Source of the DNA: Peribacillus loiseleuriae
Lineage (GTDB): Bacteria > Bacillota > Bacilli > Bacillales > DSM-1321
Direction: 5' to 3'
Assembly: GCF_001183985.1 (NCBI RefSeq)
Contig: NZ_LFZW01000001.1
Span: 18,905-72,472, forward strand
Length of the DNA stretch: 53,568 nucleotides
Position 1 is the stretch's first letter; each line of letters starts with the position of its first letter. A program made the position numbers and the translations under genes. Positions 10,772 through 20,872 of the stretch are shown here, piece after piece. The notes under the pieces are model-generated. The model saw only the letters and a list, made by a program, of their open reading frames with translations, ran no database searches and was not told the origin of the DNA.

Positions 10772-11285
10772 CCGTTATTATATGGCCTATTATGCTAATA
10801 ATTTTGGTTTATTTTCAATATAGCTTCATGGACGATAAGTTGTGGTTCAACAAACTGCTCAATAGTTATTTTACTTATAGGCTAACGCTAAAAAGAATGA
10901 GGCTCGCTTAGTATAATAAAAAAGGTATTTGATAAACTACAGATTAAGAGTAAGTCTATTGGCAAGGATAAAAAGGATTTGTAAAATAAAAGGGTTTTTT
11001 CTTGTATTTTAGTATGAAGGACATGGGGATGGGGCTTCGCGATTTACTAATATAGCCCATCCATTTAGCGGGCATACTTATTTTATCGAGAAAGTATCAA
11101 AAATCCAGCTCCGCACCGCCACCATTGTGATTAGGTGGGTGTATCTTGCTACAGGATTGAGCTGTCATGGTAAATAACGGAGTGTTAACGCAATAGGAGT
11201 TTTGTATGTAATATATTTGTTACATAAATGTGAAACATGAAAACTTGTAATTACTAATAGAATATTACTAGAGAGGGCGAAGAAG
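10772..11285. other. Gene-free stretch between metS and tatD, with repeat block
   Basis: No credible gene. The blocks GGATGGGGCTTC (11027-11038) and AGCTCCGCACCGCCACC (11107-11123) recur at 24922-24933 and 24943-24959 in the spacer before pth, there nine bases apart rather than 68. The rest is AT-rich and featureless apart from probable promoter sequence close to tatD. Confidence 0.65.
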
Positions 11286-12053
11286 ATGTTATTTGATACA
11301 CATGTTCATTTGAATGATAAGCAGTTCGAGGAAGATTTGGAAGAGGTGATTCAAAGGACGAAAGAAAATGGTGTTTCGAATGTGGTCGTTGTTGGTTTTG
11401 ATCGTCCGACGATAACACGCGCAATGGAATTGGTTGAAGAATATGATTTTATTTATGCTGCGGTGGGGTGGCATCCTGTTGACGCAATTGACATGACAGA
11501 CGAAGACCTACAATGGATTGAGGAATTAGCGGCGCATTCTAAGGTCGTTGCAATTGGAGAAATGGGACTTGATTACCATTGGGATAAATCACCAAAAGAC
11601 ATTCAGAAAGATGTGTTTAGAAAACAAATCAATCTAGCCAAAAAGGTGAAACTACCAATCATTATTCATAATAGAGAAGCGACAGCAGACATCATAGAAA
11701 TACTAAAAGAAGAGAATGCACATGAAGTAGGCGGCATTATGCATTGCTTTAGTGGTAGTCCCGAAATTGCCAAGGAATGCGTAGAGATGAACTTCTACAT
11801 TTCACTTGGAGGACCTGTAACATTTAAGAATGCTAAAAAACCGAAAGAAGTCGCGGCTGAAATCCCACTAGACCGTTTGCTAATTGAAACGGATTGTCCC
11901 TATCTTGCTCCTCATCCATTCCGTGGAAAACGAAATGAGCCTGCCTATGTAAAATTGGTAGCAGAGCAAATTGCAGAAATTAAAGAGATTACTCTTGAAG
12001 AGGTAGCGAAGGCAACAACTTGGAATGCGAAGAAATTATTCGGCATAAACTGA
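11286..12053 (+). CDS. tatD: TatD-family metal-dependent deoxyribonuclease (YabD)
   Basis: A 255-residue amidohydrolase-fold nuclease. Metal ligands appear in DTHVHLND at the N-terminus, GEMGLDYH near 98, IIHNREA near 129, the HCFSGS loop near 156 and IETDCPYL near 205. TatD proteins have 3'-5' exonuclease or DNA repair activity; the precise role here is inferred. Start ATG follows GAGAGGG. A hairpin overlaps its stop codon. Confidence 0.95.
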   Translation: MLFDTHVHLNDKQFEEDLEEVIQRTKENGVSNVVVVGFDRPTITRAMELVEEYDFIYAAVGWHPVDAIDMTDEDLQWIEELAAHSKVVAIGEMGLDYHWDKSPKDIQKDVFRKQINLAKKVKLPIIIHNREATADIIEILKEENAHEVGGIMHCFSGSPEIAKECVEMNFYISLGGPVTFKNAKKPKEVAAEIPLDRLLIETDCPYLAPHPFRGKRNEPAYVKLVAEQIAEIKEITLEEVAKATTWNAKKLFGIN

Positions 12054-12075
12054 CAGCAATTTTTGTCAGTTTGTT
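12047..12075 (+). terminator. Terminator overlapping the tatD stop codon
   Basis: Nine-pair perfect stem (12047-12055 with 12064-12072). The T run is interrupted (TTGTTGC), so efficiency is uncertain. Confidence 0.6.
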
Positions 12076-12223
12076 GCTAAGTTTGTCTAATGGAAACATG
12101 TTTCTTGAAAGTTCTACAAATCTCAAGCGGTTCATAGGATAGACGTGTCGATAACTCTTTCTTTTCAAGTTGCTAGAGAGTGCTCATAATAGGAACTACT
12201 TTCCAACTAAAGAAATGTATGAG

Positions 12224-12253
12224 TTGACAGCTTTGTTAGAATGTCTATATAAT
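12224..12253 (+). promoter_or_regulatory. Consensus sigma A promoter of yabE
   Basis: TTGACA (12224-12229), 18-base spacer, TATAAT (12248-12253). Transcription would begin near 12260, immediately before the GGAGGAG ribosome binding site. Confidence 0.85.
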
Positions 12254-12293
12254 CACCCAGAGGAAGGAGGAGTTTTTCATTATATTACAATCT

Positions 12294-13484
12294 ATGAAAA
12301 ACCTAATTCCCAAGTCTTTTGGGAAAAAAAGAATAGCCATTGTGCTAGGCAGTACTATAATAGTCGCTGCTTCAGTAGGAATGCTGCTTTATCAGGGGAC
12401 GAAGAACACGGTGTCATTAACGCTTAATGGACAGAAAACAATTGTGAAAACACATGCGGCCACTGTAAATGATATATTGGCAGAGTTTGAGATTACTGCA
12501 AAAGCTGAAGACTACATACATCCCTCGAAAGACAGTATCATAAAGGATGGGTTAGAGGTTGAGTGGAGACCAGCCCAGCAAGTGAAGCTGAATGTAGATG
12601 GTAAAGAAACAGTCATTTGGACAACTGCTAAAAAAGTAGAGGGATTTCTTTCGGAACAAAAATTGGATGTAGCGGAACATGATAAGCTTAGCCTATCTAA
12701 AGATACAAAAATTGAAGATAACATGCAGATTGCCATCGAAAAGGCTTTTCCAATTAAGCTGATTGTAGGTGGCAGTGAACAGCAGGTTTGGTCAACTTCG
12801 ACTACGGTCGCTGACTTTTTAAGGAAACAAGGTGTGGGGCTCAATGAATTAGATCGAGTTGAGCCACAGTTGGCAGAAAACGTTCAACCACAGAATATTG
12901 TAAACGTCATAAGAATTGAAAAAGTCACCGATGTAGTGGAAGAACCTGTTCAGTTCGCAACCATCACGAAGAAGGATCATTCCTTGCATGAAGGAAAAGA
13001 AAAAGTCATTAGTGAAGGTAAGAACGGACTATTATCTAAGCAATTTGAAGTAACAAAAGAAAATGGCAAAGAAGTTGCTCGTGCGTTTATATCTGAAAAA
13101 GTTGTGACTGAAAAGACAGACAAAGTGGTAGCGGTAGGAACGAAGCAATTAGTTGCTCAAGTATCCCGTGGAGAAGATAATTCACAAGGTTCAGGCAGGG
13201 AGATCTACGTGTCGTCGACTGCTTATACAGCAGGCTGTAATGGCTGTTCTGGAACAACAGCAACAGGGATTAATCTAAAACAAAACCCTAATGCAAAAGT
13301 CATCGCTGTTGATCCTAACATCATTCCACTTGGCACAAAGGTGTATGTTGAGGGATATGGATATGCAGTTGCAGCCGATAAAGGTGGGGCCATTAAAGGC
13401 CATAAAATTGATGTGTTCTTCCCCTCAAAGTCGGATGCATACCGATGGGGAGTAAAAAAAGTGAAAATCCGCGTCTTAAATTAA
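12294..13484 (+). CDS. yabE: Cell-wall-active protein YabE (DUF348, G5 and 3D domains)
   Basis: A 396-residue membrane-anchored protein of the Rpf/Sps type. Residues 12-34 form a signal anchor, followed by repeated DUF348 domains (about 38-200), a G5 domain (about 205-290), and a C-terminal 3D domain (about 305-396) named for its three aspartates, seen in AVDPNIIPLG, AADKGG and IDVFF. The 3D domain resembles the MltA lytic-transglycosylase fold, so peptidoglycan cleavage is likely. The start is odd: ATG 12294 is some 21 bases from the strong GGAGGAG at 12266-12272. An ATT codon in frame at 12279 would have ideal spacing; the ATG product matches the family N-terminus better. Confidence 0.93.
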   Translation: MKNLIPKSFGKKRIAIVLGSTIIVAASVGMLLYQGTKNTVSLTLNGQKTIVKTHAATVNDILAEFEITAKAEDYIHPSKDSIIKDGLEVEWRPAQQVKLNVDGKETVIWTTAKKVEGFLSEQKLDVAEHDKLSLSKDTKIEDNMQIAIEKAFPIKLIVGGSEQQVWSTSTTVADFLRKQGVGLNELDRVEPQLAENVQPQNIVNVIRIEKVTDVVEEPVQFATITKKDHSLHEGKEKVISEGKNGLLSKQFEVTKENGKEVARAFISEKVVTEKTDKVVAVGTKQLVAQVSRGEDNSQGSGREIYVSSTAYTAGCNGCSGTTATGINLKQNPNAKVIAVDPNIIPLGTKVYVEGYGYAVAADKGGAIKGHKIDVFFPSKSDAYRWGVKKVKIRVLN

Positions 13485-13497
13485 TCATTTTACAGTG

Positions 13498-13526
13498 GCA
13501 GGGGATTGCATATCTCCTGCTTTTTT
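13498..13526 (+). terminator. Terminator after yabE
   Basis: Nine-pair stem (13498-13506 with 13512-13520, one wobble pair), five-base loop, six T. Confidence 0.9.
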
Positions 13527-13632
13527 ACGTTATAATGGTACAAGTGAAGTTCAACTATCTTAAAACATACACAATTCTATACTAATTAGACGGTGTGACG
13601 CTATAAATAGTTTCAGTTATTTGGAGGAAAAG

Positions 13633-15067
<1,435 letters not shown>

Positions 15068-15078
15068 ACAGAGTGAAA

Positions 15079-15207
15079 GAGGCTATCCCATAACAAAAGG
15101 GCCAGACCCTACACCTACTATATATCGTTTAAGACGTGAATATGACACGATGAACGGTTTACAGAGTGTGAGGTCAGACCCTTGGGATAACCTCTTTTTT
15201 GTAGTCA
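15079..15207 (+). terminator. Long REP-like hairpin and terminator after rsmA
   Basis: The outer stem GAGGCTATCCCA (about 15079-15090) pairs with TGGGATAACCTC (about 15182-15193) with one mismatch, and six T follow. Inside, GGCCAGACCCTACAC faces GTGTGAGGTCAGACCC. The CAGACCC element recurs at 17741-17815 and, as GATCTGACC, at 48300-48415. Confidence 0.75.
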
Positions 15208-15220
15208 TTTTTCAATGAAT

Positions 15221-15242
15221 TTTGATGTCTAGTGCAGGTGAC
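15221..15242 (+). repeat. Dispersed repeat TGTCTAGTGCA, copy 2
   Basis: TTTGATGTCTAGTGCAGGTG matches copies at 2921 and 20161. Confidence 0.75.
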
Positions 15243-15325
15243 CAAACTCCTCTAGTCATAAGCTAGAAGTTGGAAAAGGCGTTTGCGCTCTACCTAATAA
15301 CACTAAGCTGAAGTATGGACATTTC

Positions 15326-15353
15326 ACCAATCGAGATGAGCCTGCATAGTGTA
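15326..15353 (+). promoter_or_regulatory. Sigma K-type promoter of yabG
   Basis: AC at 15326-15327, 17-base spacer, CATAGTGTA at 15345-15353, which fits the sigma K -10 CATAnnnTA exactly. yabG is a late mother-cell gene in B. subtilis. Confidence 0.75.
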
Positions 15354-15406
15354 ATAGGAATGAAAATCTGACAAGACTTGGTGTTATCTTGTCACGAGGT
15401 GAGAGC

Positions 15407-16285
15407 ATGAATTTACAAGTGAATGATATTGTTGGACGGTCATCTTATCGATGTGACATCTTATTCAGAGTGATTGACATACGTTTAGTGGAGGGAAAGC
15501 AGGTTGCGATTCTTTATGGTGAGGATATTCGCTTAATTGCAGACGCTCCTTTTGACGATTTAATTAAGATTAATGATGAAGAAAGGCAAACCCGGCAAAA
15601 AACAAGTGAAGCTCTCCAAGAGCAATCGTATCATTTATTTAGCCAAGATAAACAATTACAAACAGAGAAAAGCAATTACCAATCAAGCGATGGGTATCGG
15701 TATAATGGTGAGTATTTTCAAATTCCAGGAAAAGTACTACATGTGGATGGAGACGCCTCGTATTTGAATAAATGCCTCACATTATATGAAAAGATTGGGA
15801 TCCCAGTAAAGGGGGTTTATTGTAATGAGAAAGAAATGCCCAGTCGCATTGGTGGCCTCATTGATCAATATCGGCCGGACATCTTGGTTATAACGGGGCA
15901 TGATGCGTATTCGAAGTCCAAAGGTTCTGCCCAGGATTTAAATGCTTATCGACATTCCAAGCATTTCGTGCAAACAGTTAGGGAAGCAAGAAATAAAGTT
16001 GCACACCTTGACCAACTCGTTATCTTTGCCGGGGCATGTCAATCACATTTTGAATCATTAATACAAGCGGGCGCCAATTATGCGAGTTCGCCATCCAGAG
16101 TGAATATACATGCGTTAGATCCTGTATATATAGTCGCCAAAATTAGCTTCACGCCTTTTACCGACTATATTCATGTATGGGATGTGCTTAGAAATACATT
16201 AACTGGAGAAAAGGGACTCGGTGGTATTGAAACGAGGGGCGTTCTTAGAACAGGTATGCCTTATCATATCAATAAAGATGAATAA
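15407..16285 (+). CDS. yabG: Sporulation-specific protease YabG
   Basis: A 292-residue mother-cell cysteine protease (peptidase family U57) that trims spore-coat proteins. The region around residues 155-165 (DILVITGHDAYSK) and AGACQSHFESL near 210-220 carry the conserved histidine and cysteine. ATG 15407 follows GAGGTGA; TTG 15389 further upstream is less likely. A sigma K promoter lies 55 bases upstream and a terminator overlaps the stop codon. Confidence 0.94.
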   Translation: MNLQVNDIVGRSSYRCDILFRVIDIRLVEGKQVAILYGEDIRLIADAPFDDLIKINDEERQTRQKTSEALQEQSYHLFSQDKQLQTEKSNYQSSDGYRYNGEYFQIPGKVLHVDGDASYLNKCLTLYEKIGIPVKGVYCNEKEMPSRIGGLIDQYRPDILVITGHDAYSKSKGSAQDLNAYRHSKHFVQTVREARNKVAHLDQLVIFAGACQSHFESLIQAGANYASSPSRVNIHALDPVYIVAKISFTPFTDYIHVWDVLRNTLTGEKGLGGIETRGVLRTGMPYHINKDE

Positions 16286-16317
16286 AGCTGCATCTCATTG
16301 TATGCAGCTTGTTTTTA
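16285..16317 (+). terminator. Terminator after yabG
   Basis: Nine-pair stem (16285-16293 with 16302-16310), then GTTTTTAT. Confidence 0.9.
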
Positions 16318-16338
16318 TCTAGTTAAATATGCTTGTCT

Positions 16339-16540
16339 GAGGTCCACAGGATGTGGGAATTATAGCTGATTTCCCTTTTTTAAAGCGACTGCCTTTTGGA
16401 CGAAGGAAAGAGCACCCAGAGTTTCGTTTACTTAAACGGTGCTGCTTATCAAATGGTAAGTTAATCTGGTTTCGGGTGAAAGTCTATAAAAGGTGGTTCA
16501 GCTTTACAACCTCATTGAAGTTTGTTTTCTTGTGTGCGGC
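16339..16540. repeat. Degenerate dispersed repeat, copy A (upstream of veg)
   Basis: Begins with CCACAGGATGTGG (16342-16354). The part at 16391-16490 aligns with 17229-17326 on the other side of veg: CTTTTG, GAAGGAAAGAG, TTTCGTT, ACTTAAA and AATCTGG/AATCTAGG then TCTATAA in the same order. A 102-codon open frame across it is not a gene, because copy B does not keep the frame. Confidence 0.7.
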
Positions 16541-16688
16541 CTTCCTTGGAACTACATCGTGGCGTTTTAATGTAACGCCATATGTATCATATGGGGAAGA
16601 TTGGAAGGGGTATATTTACATAATTTTTCAAAATTATAGAGATAATAAAAAAAGTATCTAAATTATTACGGATTTATATAAAAAAATA

Positions 16689-16718
16689 TTGACAAACAAA
16701 TTTAAATACTGATATAAT
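16689..16718 (+). promoter_or_regulatory. veg promoter 1 (sigma A)
   Basis: TTGACA (16689-16694), 18-base spacer, TATAAT (16713-16718), in an AT-rich context. Confidence 0.85.
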
Positions 16719-16730
16719 TTATTATTTTGT

Positions 16731-16759
16731 TTGACCTTGTTGCCGGTTTGTGATATACT
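16731..16759 (+). promoter_or_regulatory. veg promoter 2 (sigma A)
   Basis: TTGACC (16731-16736), 17-base spacer, TATACT (16754-16759), 24 bases before the veg start codon. Two tandem strong promoters are consistent with the very high expression known for veg. Confidence 0.85.
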
Positions 16760-16782
16760 AAACGTAGTGAGGTGGACCGAAA

Positions 16783-17034
16783 ATGCCAAAAACTTTAGCG
16801 GATATTAAAAATTCACTAGACTCCAATTTGGGGAAACGGTTGCTCTTAAAAGCAAACGGCGGAAGAAGAAAAACTGTTGAACGTTTTGGTACGTTAGCAG
16901 AGACTTATCCGGCTGTCTTTGTGATTGAGCTCGATCAGGATGAAAATGCGTTCGAAAGAGTATCTTACAGCTATGCAGATGTATTAACGGAAACCGTAGA
17001 ATTAACCTTTTTGAATAAACAGCAAGAAATGTAA
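16783..17034 (+). CDS. veg: Veg, small biofilm-related protein
   Basis: An 83-residue conserved Firmicute protein, DUF1021. [14 protein letters not shown] in the N-terminal half and the C-terminal [13 protein letters not shown] are typical. In B. subtilis Veg stimulates biofilm matrix genes, apparently by counteracting SinR; the mechanism is not evident from the sequence. ATG follows AGGTGG. It is flanked by two strong promoters and a perfect terminator, so it is monocistronic, and by two copies of a degenerate repeat. Confidence 0.96.
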   Translation: MPKTLADIKNSLDSNLGKRLLLKANGGRRKTVERFGTLAETYPAVFVIELDQDENAFERVSYSYADVLTETVELTFLNKQQEM

Positions 17035-17043
17035 CTTTAAGCG

Positions 17044-17073
17044 GCAGCAAACAATTGTTTGCTGCTTTTTTAT
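17044..17073 (+). terminator. Terminator after veg
   Basis: A perfect 22-base palindrome (17044-17065) followed by seven T. Confidence 0.93.
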
Positions 17074-17164
17074 TTTAACAGGGATTTCTTAATAAATATT
17101 AGTACGAAACGCATGCGTCCTAAAATTTGGAGATTAGGCCGTATATCAATATCTATAGGATGCA

Positions 17165-17400
17165 AACTAGGACGTCTTGAATAAGGATGTGGTGTGCTAC
17201 ATCATACTTCCTTATTCGGGGTACTTTTTCTTTTGTATGAAGGAAAGAGGGATGGAATTTCGTTCACTTAAAGCAGCGTTGCTATTTGAGACCAGTCAAT
17301 CTAGGTTTTAAGTAAAAATCTATAATATAGTGTTTTAATACCAAATTTTGAGCTGGTTGACCAGTTCTATAAAGTTGTTCCTCAACCGATGGCTGAATCT
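17165..17400. repeat. Degenerate dispersed repeat, copy B (between veg and sspF)
   Basis: AGGATGTGGTGTGCT and TTCGGGGT (about 17184-17223) match AGGACGCGGCGTGCT and TTCGGGGT at 30572-30600, and 17229-17326 matches copy A at 16391-16490. It contains no credible gene and fills most of the 466 bases between veg and sspF. Confidence 0.65.
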
Positions 17401-17500
17401 TAATGCGATGAAGGTTTCCAATGGATAAATAAGGAGTTCATGTTTTATTTGCGAATGTAGAAAATAGTATTGTGCAGCATGATAAAAGGGGCTGATTCGT

Positions 17501-17677
17501 TTGGGCAGAAGAAAAGGCATCATGTCACCAAGTCTTAAAGAAGAGCTGGCTAAGGAATTAGGGTTTTATGATGTGGTCCAAAAAGAAGGCTGGGGAGGAA
17601 TACGAGCACGCGATGCGGGTAATATGGTTAAACTTGCTATCGAAATGGCGGAACGCCAATTGATGGAGAAAAGATAA
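17501..17677 (+). CDS. sspF: Small acid-soluble spore protein SspF (alpha/beta type)
   Basis: A 58-residue protein translated from TTG 17501, ten bases after AAAGGGG. It begins [20 protein letters not shown] and continues GFYD, then [15 protein letters not shown], the conserved DNA-binding helices of SspF. It binds forespore DNA and protects it. The position between veg and ispE is the same as in B. subtilis. The gene is short and uses a TTG start, so it is easily missed. I could not find a convincing sigma G promoter with proper spacing. Confidence 0.93.
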   Translation: MGRRKGIMSPSLKEELAKELGFYDVVQKEGWGGIRARDAGNMVKLAIEMAERQLMEKR

Positions 17678-17740
17678 TCAAGCATGATTGAGCGCATTTG
17701 TACCGAACACTTAATCAATCATCGCTGCACATAAGATTGT

Positions 17741-17816
17741 AAAGCCAGACCCTTTATCCACCCATGGAGTCTAACAAAACGTTGGATGGCCAATGCGGAT
17801 AGGTCTGGCTTTTTAT
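17741..17816 (+). terminator. Terminator after sspF, CAGACC hairpin
   Basis: Eleven-pair perfect stem AAAGCCAGACC (17741-17751) with GGTCTGGCTTT (17802-17812), extended by ATCC with GGAT inside, then T run. It shares the CAGACC core with the hairpin after rsmA. Confidence 0.88.
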
Positions 17817-17970
17817 GACCCCCTCCATATCACCTTCATAACTTTCCTTATTTTCATTGCAGTTTTGAATAGCGTGCATTGAAATTACCATGAAAAAACC
17901 TTTAGAATGAAAACAAATATGATAAAATAGGACAAGAACTTTAAGAAGAACGTAAAAGTAGGTGGAAATA

Positions 17971-18840
17971 TTGAAGCTTATGGAGAAAGCACCGGCTAAG
18001 ATTAATTTAGCATTGGATGTGCTTTTTAAGCGGCCGGATGGATACCATGAGGTGGAAATGATCATGACGACGGTCGATTTGGCAGATAGAATTGAACTGA
18101 AAGAAATCCGTGGAAATCAAATCGAAATTCTATCACATAATCGCTTTGTTCCGGACGATCATCGGAATTTAGCTTATCAAGCAGCATTCGTATTAAAGCA
18201 GCGATATGGTATTAACACAGGGGTTCAAATTGCTATAGAAAAAAACATCCCTGTAGCAGCTGGCTTAGCTGGTGGAAGCAGTGATGCTGCAGCTACTCTA
18301 AGGGGGTTGAATAAACTTTGGAATCTAAATTTATCTATGGACGAGCTTGCTGAAATCGGCGCTGAAATTGGCTCAGACGTTTCATTTTGCGTTTATGGCG
18401 GTACTGCTTTAGCGAAAGGCAGAGGCGAGAAAATTACTCAATTGCCGGTTCCGCCTAAATGTTGGGTAGTCTTAGCTAAGCCTACCATTGGAGTATCAAC
18501 AGCTGATATTTATCGAAGGCTCCAAGTTGGGAATATGGGTCATCCAAACATTAAGGAAATGATTTCCGCAATTGAAAATAATAGCTATGAAAGAGTGTGC
18601 AATGGTGTAGGGAATGTACTTGAACAAGTTACCTTACAATTATATCCCGAAGTTGCGAATATTAAGTCACAAATGAAGACCTTTGGAGCAGATGCGGTGC
18701 TGATGAGTGGAAGCGGTCCTACGGTGTTTGGTCTTGTAGAGCATGATTCTCGTATGCAGCGAGTCTACAATGGCTTGCGTGGCTTTTGCGATCAAGTATA
18801 TGCTGTTCGAATGCTAGGTGATTTAAGCGCCCTTGAATAG
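17971..18840 (+). CDS. ispE: 4-diphosphocytidyl-2-C-methyl-D-erythritol kinase
   Basis: GHMP-family kinase of the MEP isoprenoid pathway, 289 residues. [12 protein letters not shown] is at the N-terminus, the ATP loop [15 protein letters not shown] is near 93-107, and [10 protein letters not shown] is in the C-terminal GHMP domain. TTG 17971 is chosen, six bases after AGGTGG, giving [13 protein letters not shown], which matches the family; GTG 17962 overlaps the ribosome binding site. Confidence 0.96.
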   Translation: MKLMEKAPAKINLALDVLFKRPDGYHEVEMIMTTVDLADRIELKEIRGNQIEILSHNRFVPDDHRNLAYQAAFVLKQRYGINTGVQIAIEKNIPVAAGLAGGSSDAAATLRGLNKLWNLNLSMDELAEIGAEIGSDVSFCVYGGTALAKGRGEKITQLPVPPKCWVVLAKPTIGVSTADIYRRLQVGNMGHPNIKEMISAIENNSYERVCNGVGNVLEQVTLQLYPEVANIKSQMKTFGADAVLMSGSGPTVFGLVEHDSRMQRVYNGLRGFCDQVYAVRMLGDLSALE

Positions 18841-18901
18841 ATACGTACGTTAGTGGTATATTTATAATATAATATTCGTTTTTTTAACGAGGAGTGTTGA
18901 A

Positions 18902-19720
18902 ATGAAATTTAAGCGTAGCGAGAGGCTTATTGATATGACAAATTATTTACTAGCTCATCCTGGCCGCTTAGTGTCGCTCACTTTCTTTGCAGAAAGATAT
19001 AGTTCGGCAAAGTCATCGATTAGTGAAGATTTAACCATTATTAAAGAGACCTTTGAACAGAGGGGCATTGGGACGTTAACAACAGTACCTGGGGCTGCCG
19101 GTGGTGTTAAATACTTGGTAGGCATAAAGTCAGATGAAGCCACCGCTTTTATCGACCATCTTTGTAGTGTTATAGCGAGCCCTGAACGTCTGCTACCTGG
19201 TGGATATTTATATATGACAGATATCTTGGGGCATCCTGAGACAGTGAATATGATTGGTCGAATTATTGCAGCGGCTTACGCAGACAAGCAAGTAGAAGTC
19301 ATCATGACCATGGCTACAAAGGGAATTCCGCTTGCATATGCGGTTGCCAATTATTTAAATGTTCCTGTTGTGATTGTTCGGAGAGATAACAAAGTGACAG
19401 AAGGGCCTACGGTGAGTATTAATTATGTATCCGGATCTTCTAAGCGCATTCAGACAATGGTTTTATCAAAAAGAAGTCTAGCAGAAGGGTCTAAAGTCCT
19501 TATCGTCGATGATTTTATGAAAGCTGGCGGGACAGTTAAAGGGATGGTTAGCCTATTAGAAGAGTTCAAGGCAACTCTTGCCGGAATTACTGTTTTCGTT
19601 GAGTCAGATGAAATTGAAGAACGTCTCGTTGATCAATTCGTTTCTTTAATTAAACTTACAGAAGTCGATGAACGTGATAAAATAATATCAGTATCAAGAG
19701 GTAATTATGTAAATAATTGA
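18902..19720 (+). CDS. purR: Purine operon repressor PurR
   Basis: A 272-residue repressor that binds PurBoxes and is released by PRPP; (p)ppGpp also binds the same site in B. subtilis. The N-terminal winged helix (about 1-73) is followed by a phosphoribosyltransferase-like domain with the PRPP loop VLIVDDFMKAGGT at about 199-211. ATG 18902 follows GAGGAGTG. It is adjacent to ridA. I did not verify PurBox sequences upstream. Confidence 0.97.
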   Translation: MKFKRSERLIDMTNYLLAHPGRLVSLTFFAERYSSAKSSISEDLTIIKETFEQRGIGTLTTVPGAAGGVKYLVGIKSDEATAFIDHLCSVIASPERLLPGGYLYMTDILGHPETVNMIGRIIAAAYADKQVEVIMTMATKGIPLAYAVANYLNVPVVIVRRDNKVTEGPTVSINYVSGSSKRIQTMVLSKRSLAEGSKVLIVDDFMKAGGTVKGMVSLLEEFKATLAGITVFVESDEIEERLVDQFVSLIKLTEVDERDKIISVSRGNYVNN

Positions 19721-19741
19721 ATGATAAAAGGAGATGGCAAG

Positions 19742-20116
19742 ATGAATTCTATCCATACTAATGAGGCACCTGCTGCAATTGGTCCATATTCACAAGGAAT
19801 TATCGTCAATAATCTTTTTTTTAGTTCGGGACAAATTCCACTTACAGCTGAAGGGGAAATGGTAACAGGTGATGTAAAGGAACAAACTCACCAAGTATTT
19901 AAAAACTTGAAAGCCGTATTAAAAGAAGCCGGTGCTTCCTTGGAAACGGTTATTAAAGCGACAGTTTTCATTAAAAGTATGGAAGACTTTGTCAGTATCA
20001 ATGAAGTATATGGTGAATACTTTTCAACTCATAAGCCGGCACGTTCTTGTGTAGAGGTAGCTAGACTTCCCAAAGATGCTTTAATTGAAATAGAAGTGGT
20101 TGCGCTCGTTAAATAA
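19742..20116 (+). CDS. ridA: Reactive intermediate deaminase RidA (YabJ)
   Basis: A 124-residue YjgF/YER057c/UK114-family trimer that hydrolyses toxic enamine/imine intermediates from PLP enzymes. The catalytic arginine lies in [12 protein letters not shown] (about 98-109) and GPYSQG near 18-23 is typical. ATG 19742 follows AAAGGAG. The gene starts 21 bases after purR, with which it forms a pair, and a terminator overlaps its end. Confidence 0.96.
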   Translation: MNSIHTNEAPAAIGPYSQGIIVNNLFFSSGQIPLTAEGEMVTGDVKEQTHQVFKNLKAVLKEAGASLETVIKATVFIKSMEDFVSINEVYGEYFSTHKPARSCVEVARLPKDALIEIEVVALVK

Positions 20117-20131
20117 TACGAGCGTTTTTTT
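20103..20131 (+). terminator. Terminator after ridA
   Basis: Seven-pair stem CGCTCGT with ACGAGCG, overlapping the last codons, then seven T. Confidence 0.9.
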
Positions 20132-20160
20132 ATGGAAAAACCAACTTTTTTTAAATGAGC

Positions 20161-20182
20161 TTTCGTGTCTAGTGCAAGCAGC
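20161..20182 (+). repeat. Dispersed repeat TGTCTAGTGCA, copy 3
   Basis: TTTCGTGTCTAGTGCAAGCA matches copies at 2921 and 15221. The rest of 20132-20440 is AT-rich spacer before spoVG with no credible gene. Confidence 0.75.
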
Positions 20183-20446
20183 CTTCCCCAAAACTTCTGC
20201 CCATCAGGGTCGAACAGGGCATATACGCCAACAGTAGTAACGTCTTAGTGTTAAACTAGCAATAAAGTAATTATTATAAGATTATATACAAAAGTTGATT
20301 TTTATGTTAATTGTTAACTTTTTGAGATAGCGTATGTAGGTCCTCTTTTTCTCCAATCGAAAAACTCCCGCACTTCACCCTATTAATAATAGTAAAGGAA
20401 TAAGATCTAAAAACTTTCTCCTTTTTTTAAAAAAATCCATTTTAAA

Positions 20447-20476
20447 AAAGGAGAATTCACTATCTGTGTTGAATAT
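20447..20476 (+). promoter_or_regulatory. Sigma H-type promoter of spoVG
   Basis: AAAGGAGAA (20447-20455), 12-base spacer, GTTGAATAT (20468-20476), close to the sigma H pattern RnAGGAWWW and RnnGAATWW. spoVG is the classical sigma H gene. The upstream AT-rich tract could be an AbrB target. Confidence 0.75.
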
Positions 20477-20516
20477 ATATTCTAAGTTTTTAATTAATTT
20501 GAGGTGGTGAACAGGA

Positions 20517-20813
20517 ATGGAAGTAACTGACGTAAGATTACGCCGCGTAAATACTGATGGTCGAATGAGGGCTATCGCATCCATTACATTGGATAATGAA
20601 TTTGTTGTCCATGATATTCGTGTGATTGATGGTAATAATGGTCTTTTTGTGGCAATGCCAAGTAAAAGAACACCGGATGGAGAATTCCGCGATATTGCCC
20701 ATCCAATTAACTCTTCAACACGTGGTAAAATCCAGGAAGCTGTTTTAGCGGAATATCATCGTTTAGGAGAATTAGAAGTTGAATTAGAAGAAGCGGGAGC
20801 GGGAGCTTCGTAA
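20517..20813 (+). CDS. spoVG: SpoVG, RNA/DNA-binding regulator
   Basis: A 98-residue protein involved in asymmetric division control in Bacillus and virulence or cell-wall regulation in other Firmicutes. The N-terminal [19 protein letters not shown] and [21 protein letters not shown] are near identical in the family; the C-terminal tail from about 85 is acidic. ATG follows AGGTGG. Monocistronic, with a sigma H promoter and a terminator. Confidence 0.97.
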   Translation: MEVTDVRLRRVNTDGRMRAIASITLDNEFVVHDIRVIDGNNGLFVAMPSKRTPDGEFRDIAHPINSSTRGKIQEAVLAEYHRLGELEVELEEAGAGAS

Positions 20814-20841
20814 ATCTACAATTTAATTGGAAAAGCATCAG

Positions 20842-20872
20842 GAGCCTACTTCATAAGTAAGGCTCTTTTTAT
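20842..20872 (+). terminator. Terminator after spoVG
   Basis: Ten-pair stem with one bulged base (20842-20851 with 20855-20865), then T run. Confidence 0.85.

Noticed and set aside
12170..12427. Open frame of 85 codons overlapping the start of yabE
   Set aside because: It runs through the consensus promoter and ribosome binding site of yabE and then in the wrong frame through its coding sequence.
16353..16661. Open frame of 102 codons upstream of veg on the plus strand
   Set aside because: It spans the degenerate repeat that also occurs at 17229-17326, where the frame is not kept, has no ribosome binding site and no recognisable domain.
17453..17485. Sigma G promoter before sspF (GAATG and CATGATA)
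   Set aside because: The spacing is wrong and the predicted transcription start would fall on the ribosome binding site.
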